A stretch of 64,000 nucleotides of DNA from CAYUAI01 sp964442745 (GTDB lineage Bacteria > Pseudomonadota > Gammaproteobacteria > S012-40): NCBI GenBank assembly GCA_964442745.1, contig CAYUAI010000001.1:62001-126000 (forward strand). Reading direction: 5' to 3'. Shown here piece by piece: positions 1-8,230 of the stretch. Below the pieces are notes generated by a model that was not told where the DNA came from, made no database searches, and saw only the letters and a program-made list of their open reading frames with translations. Positions within the stretch are counted from its first letter, which is position 1, and the number at the start of each line of letters is the position of its first letter. Both the position numbers and the translations under genes were made by a program.

Positions 1-402
1 GGCATCAATTTCAACTTCCAATATGGCTCTAATGACATTTGGCTCTCGCCCTTCAATTAATAAATCGAGACACTTTCGTGCATACACATCTTTTTCACTT
101 TCCGAAGCTGTCTCCAAGCCCAGCAATCCTTCTTTTCTTGCGATATCGCTCCATGAAACAAGCTTCTTAATCAGCATTTTTTCTTGTTGATTTTTGGGAA
201 ACAAGATCCAGAGTGCAAGACTAAGCGCACGTTTGAACTCGCGATATGGCGCTTGCACCATAATTGCACCGACACTACCTCCCAACACAATCATTAACGC
301 AGGCCCATTAATTAATGAGCCAATATGACCTCCATCCAAGCTCTGTCCAACAAGGATCGCCACCACGGCCAATAGCATGCCAAAGATTGTTAAATAATCC
401 AT
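1..402 (-). CDS. motC: Flagellar stator protein MotC (MotA family), partial
   Basis: N-terminal 134 codons of a MotA-family stator subunit; the gene runs off the left edge. MotA/MotC proteins form the inner-membrane proton or sodium channel that drives flagellar rotation with a MotB/MotD partner, probably encoded just outside the window. Visible features are a first membrane helix directly after the start, a glycine-rich GGHIG stretch, a second hydrophobic segment (about residues 30-52), then the start of the cytoplasmic domain with ARKEGLLGLE, a motif shared by MotC/PomA proteins. The start ATG lies 4 bp downstream of the cheB stop. The order cheB-motC is that of the Pseudomonas polar flagellar cluster, which favours MotC over the separately encoded MotA. 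The family is certain; the paralogue name is inferred from context. Confidence 0.9.
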   Translation of the reverse strand, partial: MDYLTIFGMLLAVVAILVGQSLDGGHIGSLINGPALMIVLGGSVGAIMVQAPYREFKRALSLALWILFPKNQQEKMLIKKLVSWSDIARKEGLLGLETASESEKDVYARKCLDLLIEGREPNVIRAILEVEIDA

Positions 403-405
403 CGG

Positions 406-1470
406 TTATACCACGTTGGCTAAATTGATGCCTATCTCTTTTATGGGCAACACTTTTTCAGTTAAACCGGCTTGTATAACGGCCGAAGGCATTCCGTAAA
501 TAACACAAGAGGCCTCATCTTGCGCCCAGATAATCGCACCTTTATCTTTTAGCCGCTTGGCGCCCCGGCAACCATCAGTCCCCATGCCAGTGAGAATAAT
601 CGCAAGCACTTTGCCATGATAATCATTCGCTAGCGATGAAAAAGTAACATCCACACTGGGTTTATACGTCATATTTTTATCTCCGCTTTCAATCACAATG
701 ATAGACTCCCGCGATCGATTTTTTATCATCATTTGTTTACCCCCTGGCGCTAAATAGGCAGTGGCTGGCCGCAACACACATCCATTACTCGCTTCTTTTA
801 TCGTTATTTTACATATCTCATTAAGACGCTTAGCAAATGCAAAAGTAAATTCCGCCGGCATATGCTGAACAATCAAAATCGGAGCAGAAAAATTTTTTGG
901 GATTTGTTTTAACAGAGTTTGTAATGCAAGCGGACCACCCGTTGAAGTACCGATTACTATAATTGATGGTTTTATTGTTGGCTCTACCAAGCTTGAATGT
1001 TGAGTAATACGAAATTTAGCTAAATTGTTGCTTGTCAATAATGACTGCTGGTAAAGATTTTTTTTATTTTTTATAGAATAAGAAAGTGTATTTATGCGCT
1101 GGCATAATATTTTTTTTAGCTGTGCCTTATCCTTAGCTATATCCGTAAATCGCTTAGGAAAATAATCAATGGCACCCGCCTCTAATGCATCTAAGGTTGT
1201 CTGAGCACCATCCGTTGTTACCGAAGAAAACATCAAAATCGGGGTTGGATTCAATTGCATAATTTTTCTTACTGCTTCAATTCCATTCATGACCGGCATT
1301 TCAACATCCATGGTGATAACATCAGGTTCAAGTCGACACGCTTTCTCAACAGCCTCGGCACCATCGTTAGCCGTATCCATGACTTCGATATTCGGATCAG
1401 TATTCAGTATTTCGATAATACGGCGACGGAAAAACATTGAATCATCGACCACCAAAACCTTTACCGGCAT
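406..1470 (-). CDS. cheB: Chemotaxis protein-glutamate methylesterase CheB
   Basis: CheB removes methyl groups from (and deamidates) chemoreceptor glutamates, giving adaptation. The 354-residue protein has an N-terminal receiver domain with the DD pair at 9-10, phospho-acceptor Asp55 and a TMDVEMPVMNG context. A linker and the C-terminal methylesterase domain follow, with the catalytic Ser176 in GTSTGGP, His203 in QHMP and Asp299 in GMGTDG, so all three catalytic residues are present. A GTG nine bases upstream is in frame, but it forms part of an AGAGGTG ribosome-binding site, so the ATG giving MPVKVL is preferred. The gene lies downstream of cheA (119 bp gap) and just upstream of motC, as in Pseudomonas-type chemotaxis operons. 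Confidence 0.95.
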   Translation of the reverse strand: MPVKVLVVDDSMFFRRRIIEILNTDPNIEVMDTANDGAEAVEKACRLEPDVITMDVEMPVMNGIEAVRKIMQLNPTPILMFSSVTTDGAQTTLDALEAGAIDYFPKRFTDIAKDKAQLKKILCQRINTLSYSIKNKKNLYQQSLLTSNNLAKFRITQHSSLVEPTIKPSIIVIGTSTGGPLALQTLLKQIPKNFSAPILIVQHMPAEFTFAFAKRLNEICKITIKEASNGCVLRPATAYLAPGGKQMMIKNRSRESIIVIESGDKNMTYKPSVDVTFSSLANDYHGKVLAIILTGMGTDGCRGAKRLKDKGAIIWAQDEASCVIYGMPSAVIQAGLTEKVLPIKEIGINLANVV

Positions 1471-1589
1471 CGCATGCACCTCTTTGACCTGAAATTTATT
1501 TAGTTAAAAAGCACAGCAACAATATACACATCTAAGAAATTGGAACACAATAATTTTATTGCACAGTATTTTTCTAAGCAATCGGCATC

Positions 1590-3797
1590 CTACGTTCCAT
1601 AACATTTAACGAGGCTAGGCACATCTAAAATAAGGGCAATCCTTCCGTCGCCCGTAATCGTTGCACCCGCCAACCCTTGAGTTCCATGTAGCATCGCCCC
1701 CAGCGGTTTAATAACGACCTCTTCCTGTCCTATTAAATGCTCAACAACAAAACCGACTCGTTGATTACCGACCGATACTACAACCACATGTCCAGTTTGT
1801 GCCGCCGACTGACCTCTATTATTAATCAGCCAATCAGCCAAAAAAAATAACGGTAAGGGTTTTTCTCTCAACATAATGACAAGCTGCCCATCAACCACAT
1901 TAGTTCGGGTCAAGTCCAAATTGAATATTTCGCTGACACTGGTTAAGGGAAGCGCAAATATTTGCCGTTCTAGTCCCACCATCAGTGTTGGCATAATCGC
2001 TAGCGTCAGCGGTACTTTAATGCTTAATCGTGTACCACGACCTATTTTAGAGTCAATTTCAATGCTGCCATTGAGTTGCACAATACGCGTCTTCACAACA
2101 TCCATGCCAACACCACGACCAGAAATATCTGAAATTTCAGATTTAGTGGAAAATCCCGGTGAAAAAATTAATGAAAAACATTCTTGATCATCCATTCTTG
2201 CTGCACTATCTTCATCCATTACACCTTTTTCAATAGCTTTTCGACGCAGCACATCGGGATCCATGCCACCACCATCATCACTAATGATGAGTAAAATATG
2301 GTCGCCTTCTTGTTCTGCTGACAAGACAATATTCCCTTGTCTCGGCTTGCCTGCTTGTTCTCTATCAGAGGGCATTTCGATACCATGATCGACAGCATTC
2401 CGAACTAAATGCACTAACGGATCCGCTAATGCTTCGACCAAATTTTTATCTAAATCTGTCTCCTCACCTTGCAGTTCTAAATTAACTTCTTTTTTCAAAC
2501 TACGCGCTAGATCTCGTACAACTCGGGGAAAACGACCAAAAACTTTCTTAATGGGTTGCATGCGCGTTTTCATCACTGCGGCTTGCAAATCGCCAGTGAC
2601 TAAATCCAAATTACCGATGGCATGAGCAATTTCCTCGTTACCCAAAGCACTTTCCAGCGTCATTAGTCGATTACGCACCAAAACGAGTTCACCGACCATA
2701 TTCATAATGTCATCTAGACGTTTGGTATCAACGCGAACGCTGGTTTCATTTTGTGAAGGAGAGACTTCCTTTGACGGCTTTTTATTTGCGTCTTTTGTTG
2801 TTTTTTTAATCGCCTTAGATTCTATTACATCCTGCTTAGGCTCATTTATTGTTGGCTTTAGTACAACATCACTGGACTGGACAAACTGACTCACGGGTGC
2901 ATTTTCTTGTGAGGTATTAGCAATGGCCGTGTGTTTTCCTGGTCCATGAAGTTCGTCCAATAAATTCTCGAATTCTTCATCGGTGATATTTTCTTTTTCA
3001 GAAGATTCAAGGCCAGGTGCTAAGGGAACATGTGTCACATCTGCTGGCTGTTGCTGATCACTATCTTGCGTTATTAATCCCCCATCCGCACCTTTACCAT
3101 GAAACTCATCTAATAAAAATTCAAATTCTTCATCAGATATATCCTCTGAGTTTTTTTCTTCGATGTGTTTATGCGTTTCTCCATCAAACGGATCGGTGGT
3201 TGATATTTCAGTATTGGGTTGTTCATTTTGCTGTTCCAAATGATCAAGCAATTCTTCAAATTCCTGATCAGAAATTTCATCAGTATTCGCAAGACTAGTC
3301 TCCGTGGTTTCGTCTAGTCCTTGCTGCTGATTTCCACGAGTCAATCCAACATCAATATTCTCATTGGATGCAGCCGAAGAATTTTTCTCGGGTTCAGAGC
3401 AAATAATTTTTCCAGATTTAATTTCTTTTAACTGATTAATCAGTTCTGAATCAGCAGCGGCTGGCTCTTCTCCAGCACGTAGTGTCTCAAACATTTCATT
3501 AAGCACATCAAGGACTCGTAGCATAACATCCATCACATGTGCATTAACCTCTCGCTCACCTTGCCTTAACAAGTTGAAAACATCTTCTGCGACATGACAA
3601 ACATCTACCAGACCAGTCAAATTAATAAAACTTGCCCCTCCCTTAATTGTATGAAATCCTCGAAAAACAGCATTCAGCAAATCACTATCAGTTGGCGCTT
3701 GCTCTAACTCAACCAGCTGCTCACTTAATTTTTCAAGAATTTCGCTTCCTTCTACCAGGAAATCTTGTAATATTTCGTCGTCTGCATCAAATGCCAT
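1590..3797 (-). CDS. cheA: Chemotaxis histidine kinase CheA
   Basis: CheA autophosphorylates in response to receptor arrays and passes phosphate to CheY and CheB. The 735-residue protein has an HPt (P1) domain at 1-105 with phospho-accepting His49 (FHTIKGGA). A long acidic linker (about 120-350) follows, then the P3 dimerisation helices (from about 352), a HATPase P4 domain with N box (VRNAVDHGIE) and G box (DDGGGMD), and a C-terminal CheW-like P5 domain. No classical P2 domain is seen. Instead the linker carries three copies of a short [ST]D-x-EFExLLD motif at about 175, 220 and 271. The start ATG is preceded by AAGGA at good spacing. The gene sits 11 bp after cheZ, so they are probably cotranscribed. 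Confidence 0.96.
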   Translation of the reverse strand: MAFDADDEILQDFLVEGSEILEKLSEQLVELEQAPTDSDLLNAVFRGFHTIKGGASFINLTGLVDVCHVAEDVFNLLRQGEREVNAHVMDVMLRVLDVLNEMFETLRAGEEPAAADSELINQLKEIKSGKIICSEPEKNSSAASNENIDVGLTRGNQQQGLDETTETSLANTDEISDQEFEELLDHLEQQNEQPNTEISTTDPFDGETHKHIEEKNSEDISDEEFEFLLDEFHGKGADGGLITQDSDQQQPADVTHVPLAPGLESSEKENITDEEFENLLDELHGPGKHTAIANTSQENAPVSQFVQSSDVVLKPTINEPKQDVIESKAIKKTTKDANKKPSKEVSPSQNETSVRVDTKRLDDIMNMVGELVLVRNRLMTLESALGNEEIAHAIGNLDLVTGDLQAAVMKTRMQPIKKVFGRFPRVVRDLARSLKKEVNLELQGEETDLDKNLVEALADPLVHLVRNAVDHGIEMPSDREQAGKPRQGNIVLSAEQEGDHILLIISDDGGGMDPDVLRRKAIEKGVMDEDSAARMDDQECFSLIFSPGFSTKSEISDISGRGVGMDVVKTRIVQLNGSIEIDSKIGRGTRLSIKVPLTLAIMPTLMVGLERQIFALPLTSVSEIFNLDLTRTNVVDGQLVIMLREKPLPLFFLADWLINNRGQSAAQTGHVVVVSVGNQRVGFVVEHLIGQEEVVIKPLGAMLHGTQGLAGATITGDGRIALILDVPSLVKCYGT

Positions 3798-3808
3798 ATA
3801 AACATTCC

Positions 3809-4567
3809 TTAAAACCCTAAACTAGACAATAAATCATCAACTTCGTCTTGGTTTTTTACAGCCCCGTCCAATTCCTTACCAGGTATTTGAGGTCCCTCCA
3901 GCTTGCCTTCTTGTTCCCGTTCTGCGACTTTATTCTTTGGATTAAAGTGAGTTCTGGAATCACCACCCATACGCACTAAATTCACTAAATTCGCTTCGAC
4001 ACTTTCTACTAAAACAATCACTTTTCGTATAATCTGCCCTGTGATATCTTGAAAATCTTGCGCGATTAAAATATCATTCAGCTTACTTCGTACCTTCATA
4101 ACATCTTCTGAGGTACCCGTTAAAAAACCAGCTATTTCCCTAGATAATTCTCTAAATTCTTGCGCAGACAGCTCACGTCGAGTAAATCGATCCCAAGTTG
4201 TATTGAGCCCACATGATTTCTCTTCAATTGCATCACATAAAGGCATGGCATCTTCGACGGCATTTAATGTTTTGTTAGCCGCCTCTTCCGTTTTATTAAT
4301 CACATAATACAGGCGTTCTTTTGCATTGGGAATTTCTTCTTCTGCCAAGCTCACCAAATTTTCATCCGCCCTAAAACTATTCAGTGCTTCATGAAAATCT
4401 CTAGTTAATTTCCCTAATTCCTGAAAAAGGCTAACACCTTTAATACTAGCTATTCTGTCGATTAACATATTTGCACTGTCGACATGACCTCCTTCCAGTG
4501 CTTGCACCAGGTTTTTAGCACATACCAATATCTCTTTATCAATTTCTTTATTCTCTAGCGAAGACAT
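3809..4567 (-). CDS. cheZ: CheY-P phosphatase CheZ
   Basis: CheZ speeds dephosphorylation of CheY-P and so resets the flagellar switch. The 252-residue product is mostly helical. It contains the catalytic segment IAQDFQDITGQ, in which the Asp and Gln correspond to the known catalytic pair of E. coli CheZ. It ends in DDLLSSLGF, the C-terminal helix type that binds CheY. A hydrophilic, charged linker (about 205-240) connects the two, as in other CheZ proteins. An AGAGGCG Shine-Dalgarno precedes the ATG. It lies between cheY (20 bp) and cheA (11 bp) in one polycistron. Confidence 0.94.
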   Translation of the reverse strand: MSSLENKEIDKEILVCAKNLVQALEGGHVDSANMLIDRIASIKGVSLFQELGKLTRDFHEALNSFRADENLVSLAEEEIPNAKERLYYVINKTEEAANKTLNAVEDAMPLCDAIEEKSCGLNTTWDRFTRRELSAQEFRELSREIAGFLTGTSEDVMKVRSKLNDILIAQDFQDITGQIIRKVIVLVESVEANLVNLVRMGGDSRTHFNPKNKVAEREQEGKLEGPQIPGKELDGAVKNQDEVDDLLSSLGF

Positions 4568-4587
4568 ATATCGCCTCTTTTATAATT

Positions 4588-4977
4588 TCATTTTGCGTCA
4601 ATACGTTCGAAAATTTTATCAATTTTTTCTTTAAGCGTTATCGCCGTAAAAGGCTTTACAATGTAGCCGTTCACACCGGCTTGCGCAGCATCTACGATTT
4701 GTTCCCTCTTCTGTTCTGCGGTCACCATTAATACAGGAAGTGAACAAATTTTTTCATTTTTACGTACTTTCTTAAGTAATTCGATACCTGTCATTCCTGG
4801 CATATTCCAGTCCGTCACTAAAAAATCAAAACGACCATTCTCCAGCATAGGAAAAGCGCTGCTACCATCATCAGCTTCAGCCGTATTGTTAAAACCTAAG
4901 TCGCGTAAAAGATTTTTAATAATTCGACGCATTGTGGAAAAATCATCCACAATCAAAATTTTCATGTTCTTGTCCAA
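4588..4977 (-). CDS. cheY: Chemotaxis response regulator CheY
   Basis: Single-domain receiver that, when phosphorylated by CheA, binds FliM/FliN at the flagellar switch. Visible are the acidic DD pair in LIVDDFSTMRR, the phospho-acceptor Asp in TDWNMPGMTG, the conserved Thr in MVTAE and the Lys in IVKPF; FSTMRR is typical of true CheY. Two starts are possible. A TTG at 4977 has a strong AGGGGG ribosome-binding site 7 bases upstream and gives 129 residues. The ATG four codons later matches the usual family N-terminus. The TTG start is shown because of its better ribosome-binding site. The gene is upstream of cheZ and downstream of fliA. Confidence 0.95.
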   Translation of the reverse strand: MDKNMKILIVDDFSTMRRIIKNLLRDLGFNNTAEADDGSSAFPMLENGRFDFLVTDWNMPGMTGIELLKKVRKNEKICSLPVLMVTAEQKREQIVDAAQAGVNGYIVKPFTAITLKEKIDKIFERIDAK

Positions 4978-5016
4978 GCTAACCCCCTAATATATGACCT
5001 ATTATAAACTAGACAA

Positions 5017-5751
5017 TTAAACATCGTTCTTCCAAGAATCCATACGTGCTTGCAAACGAATAACAGCTTGACTGTGTATTTGACATACTCTAGATTCACT
5101 CACACCTAAGACTTCACCTATCTCTCGCAAATTTAGTTCTTCTTCATAGTACAATGCCATGACCAACCGCTCACGCTCAGGTAGATTGGATATTTCTCCG
5201 GCTAAAATTTTACGGAAATCTGCCTGTTGTAAACCATCTAAAGGACTGCCTCGTTCATCTGCAAAATTATCGACATGAGCTTCATCACCAGGACTAATAT
5301 CTTCAAAGCTCATCACACGATACCCACATGCGATTTGCACCATACGATGATATTCATCAATGGATACATCCAGGATACTTGCTACTTCATGATCCCGAGC
5401 ATCTCTCCCTGTTTCATTCTCGACATTTCTCACCGCTTCTGCTACCAAACGCGCTTTTTTATGAACTGATCGCGGAGCCCAATCACTGCGCCGAATTTCA
5501 TCGAGCATCGCACCACGAATTCTTATTCCTGCATATGTCTCAAAACTGGCCCCTTGATTTGAATCATAATTCTTTGATGCTTCTAAAAGGCCGATCATAC
5601 CGGCTTGGATAAGATCATCAGGCTGAACACTGGGAGGTAGGCGACTAACTAAATGATAAGCAATGCGCTTTACTAGCGCCGCATGTTTTATTATCAGCGA
5701 ATCATCGCCTTTTCTTTGGCTTGTCTCTTCATACATTACGAGTCCATTCAT
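5017..5751 (-). CDS. fliA: Flagellar sigma-28 factor FliA
   Basis: RNA polymerase sigma factor for late flagellar and chemotaxis genes. The 244-residue protein has sigma region 2 (HRI-type core seen as LPPSVQPDDLIQAG and FETYAGIRIRGAMLDEIR), region 3 and a region 4 helix-turn-helix (LREIGEVLGVSESRVCQIH). The reading frame stays open upstream to 5841. The start is placed at 5751 because that ATG overlaps the fleN stop as ATGA and has GGAGG eight bases upstream, whereas the extension lies inside fleN. Translational coupling to fleN is therefore likely. The order fleN-fliA-cheY is the Pseudomonas/Vibrio arrangement. Confidence 0.95.
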   Translation of the reverse strand: MNGLVMYEETSQRKGDDSLIIKHAALVKRIAYHLVSRLPPSVQPDDLIQAGMIGLLEASKNYDSNQGASFETYAGIRIRGAMLDEIRRSDWAPRSVHKKARLVAEAVRNVENETGRDARDHEVASILDVSIDEYHRMVQIACGYRVMSFEDISPGDEAHVDNFADERGSPLDGLQQADFRKILAGEISNLPERERLVMALYYEEELNLREIGEVLGVSESRVCQIHSQAVIRLQARMDSWKNDV

Positions 5752-6638
5752 AGCGTAACCTCCGTATTTAGTTGACTTGCGCGAACCAGTCGCTCTATAA
5801 AAAACTCCAGTTGGCCGGTTGCTACCGACGGCATGGGCCATCTATCGACACGTTCCGCTAATATCTTAAATGCCATTGATATTTTGCTATTTGGATAAGC
5901 ACTAACTACCGATTTTTGCCTTTGAATCGATTTTCTAAGTACGTCATCATAAGGCAGCCCCCCCATAAAGCTTAATACAACATCTAAAAATCGATCAGTA
6001 ACCTTTTCTAATTTATTAAACAAATCCTGCCCCTCCCGCTGACTATGTATTTTATTGGTTAAAATATGGAATCGATGCAATCCATGATCTCTGCTTAACA
6101 ATTTAATCAATGCATAAGCGTCGGTAATTGATGTTGGCTCATCACATACCACGACGAGCACTTCTTGTGCCGCTTTGCAGAAACTGACGACACTTGACGA
6201 AATCCCTGCGGCTGTATCAATAATTAATACATCAACATCTTCTCTATAATCACTAAATGCTTGAATCAAGCCGGCATGCTCAGCATCGCTGAGCTCCGCC
6301 ATCCGCTGGGCACCCGATGCCGCCGGGATAATTTGAACATCGTTCGGACCAGTCAGTAATATTTCACTTAACTGGCACTCACCATTAATCACGTGTGATA
6401 AATTTTGAACAGGATGCAAGCCCAGCAGAATATCAATATTAGCCAAACCTAGATCTGCATCCATAAGTACCGTTCGTCGCCCCCTGGCGGCTAACGAAAT
6501 GGCGAGATTCACCGATATATTGGTCTTACCTACCCCACCTTTGCCGCTGGTCACCGCAATCACTCGTACCGGACGATGCACCTTCATTTTTCGTAATCCT
6601 TCGGCTTGATCCCGATGACCGTTAACAAAACCCATCAT
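5748..6638 (-). CDS. fleN: Flagellar number regulator FleN (FlhG), MinD/ParA-type ATPase
   Basis: FleN/FlhG is a MinD-like ATPase that limits flagellar number, in polar flagellates by restraining the master regulator FleQ and acting with FlhF. The protein (about 296 residues) has a deviant Walker A (SGKGGVGKTNIS), switch regions DADLGLANID and IIDTAAG, and ends in an amphipathic helix (LEFFIERLV) typical of the membrane-binding C-terminus. A TTG further upstream is in frame, but it overlaps the GGAGG ribosome-binding site. The ATG pair at 6638/6635 is the better start. The gene overlaps the flhF 3' end by about 17 bp and couples to fliA by ATGA. Confidence 0.94.
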   Translation of the reverse strand: MMGFVNGHRDQAEGLRKMKVHRPVRVIAVTSGKGGVGKTNISVNLAISLAARGRRTVLMDADLGLANIDILLGLHPVQNLSHVINGECQLSEILLTGPNDVQIIPAASGAQRMAELSDAEHAGLIQAFSDYREDVDVLIIDTAAGISSSVVSFCKAAQEVLVVVCDEPTSITDAYALIKLLSRDHGLHRFHILTNKIHSQREGQDLFNKLEKVTDRFLDVVLSFMGGLPYDDVLRKSIQRQKSVVSAYPNSKISMAFKILAERVDRWPMPSVATGQLEFFIERLVRASQLNTEVTL

Positions 6639-8154
6639 CAGATCCTCCAAACGCCATTTCTATCACCTCATCATCAATACGGTAATTGCCTTTGTGCATC
6701 ATCTGGACAGTACGTTTTATCAAATCCACAGGACGTGTTGTATGTAAATCTTCAGGTACTCGCTGCCCATCACTCAAGTAAGCCAAGGGTAATTTATAAT
6801 GATAAATAATAGATAAAGCCCCTCCCAAAAGACTGCTTTCGTCAAGCTTTGTTACCACACAGCCATCTAATACGACTTTTTGATAAGCTCGAACAATTTC
6901 GTCCATGACATTAATTTGCGAGGCCGCTGATAACACCAAAAATGTTTTAATTAAAGGAGATCCTTCACTCAACATCGCAAACTGTTCTGATAACCGTAAG
7001 TCTCTTTGACTGGTACCCGCCGTATCAATGAGAATAAGCTTTTTATCATAGAGCGATTTCAATACATTTTTCAGCTCAGTCGCATCATTGGCGATACGCA
7101 CTGGAACGCCCAAAATACGTCCATAAGTTCTCAGTTGTTCATGCGCTCCAATTCGATAGTTATCTGTGGTCACCAGTGCAATATCATCGGCGCCATAAGC
7201 TAATGCATACCGCGCAGCCATTTTTGCCAATGTTGTGGTTTTTCCCACCCCCGTAGGACCTACCAAGGCAAAAACACCGGCATGCTTTAAAACAACATCA
7301 TCCATCACTTTCAGTCGAGTCGCCAACACGGTTAATGCCCGCTTCCATACCACATCAAACGGCTCTTCTTCTTTGACTTCTTGCAAAATACGACGACTGA
7401 TAACAGGACTGATACCTAACTCCATCAATTTACGTAATACCTTAGCTTTTTGAGGCGTCCGTTTACCCATATCCCCCCAAGCTAATGACGACATTTGATG
7501 CTCTAGCAAACCACGCAAATCATTTAACTCTTTCCAGACATTAGTCAATGACTTTCCATCTTCAGGCGTATTTTTATTTAAATCTTCTCGCGGTATTTTT
7601 TTGGCAAACTCGGCTAATTGCGATTCCTGATTATCAACGTGATGTTGATTATCTAATGAAGCCAACTTTCCATTCCTCGTATACGAAGGAATAAAAGATT
7701 CAATCTCCTCATCATCGCTAACCAACTGTGGTGCCCAATCTTTTTTCTCTGATTGATTCCCTGCGTTATTGATTACGCCCTGAAAAATATCTTTCGATGG
7801 TTTTATTGAGGTTGATTTTTTTTCAGTATTCTTATCATAAGATTCTGCCATAACACGCTTCCAAAATGGGGCGTCTTCATCCGCTTGCGGCTTCATTATG
7901 CTCGACATATCATCCATTAAGCCTGCCAAGTTTTTATGATTTTCTTCGCGGTTTTTCATATTTTTTTCTGGTAATGCCACCGCTTCAACGGTTGACTCCG
8001 AGAGAATGGCATCGTCATAATCAACTGCCGCAATAATTTCCACACCTGTCTGCGTTTTTTTATTTGACAAAATCACGGCGTCAGAGCCTAATTCTTCTCT
8101 CACTTTACTGATTGCCTGTCTGATATCGGGCGCATTAAAACGTTTCAACTTCAT
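6622..8154 (-). CDS. flhF: Flagellar biosynthesis GTPase FlhF
   Basis: SRP-type GTPase that positions and recruits the first flagellar components at the cell pole. The 510-residue protein has the typical FlhF N-terminus (MKLKRF, then REELGSDAVILSNK), a long low-complexity linker of about 190 residues, an N-domain helix bundle and a C-terminal NG GTPase domain with G1 GPTGVGKTTT, DTAGTSQRD (G3) and TKLDE (G4). It lies between flhA (76 bp gap) and fleN (overlapping). The pairing of FlhF with FleN is characteristic of polar flagellation, so a polar flagellum is inferred. Confidence 0.95.
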   Translation of the reverse strand: MKLKRFNAPDIRQAISKVREELGSDAVILSNKKTQTGVEIIAAVDYDDAILSESTVEAVALPEKNMKNREENHKNLAGLMDDMSSIMKPQADEDAPFWKRVMAESYDKNTEKKSTSIKPSKDIFQGVINNAGNQSEKKDWAPQLVSDDEEIESFIPSYTRNGKLASLDNQHHVDNQESQLAEFAKKIPREDLNKNTPEDGKSLTNVWKELNDLRGLLEHQMSSLAWGDMGKRTPQKAKVLRKLMELGISPVISRRILQEVKEEEPFDVVWKRALTVLATRLKVMDDVVLKHAGVFALVGPTGVGKTTTLAKMAARYALAYGADDIALVTTDNYRIGAHEQLRTYGRILGVPVRIANDATELKNVLKSLYDKKLILIDTAGTSQRDLRLSEQFAMLSEGSPLIKTFLVLSAASQINVMDEIVRAYQKVVLDGCVVTKLDESSLLGGALSIIYHYKLPLAYLSDGQRVPEDLHTTRPVDLIKRTVQMMHKGNYRIDDEVIEMAFGGSDDGFC

Positions 8155-8230
8155 TGATGCAGTCTCTCTATCTTTTTTACCACCCGATGTATCCTGCGAC
8201 CTTGGAGCAACCCAGGCTTAAAAATATGTA

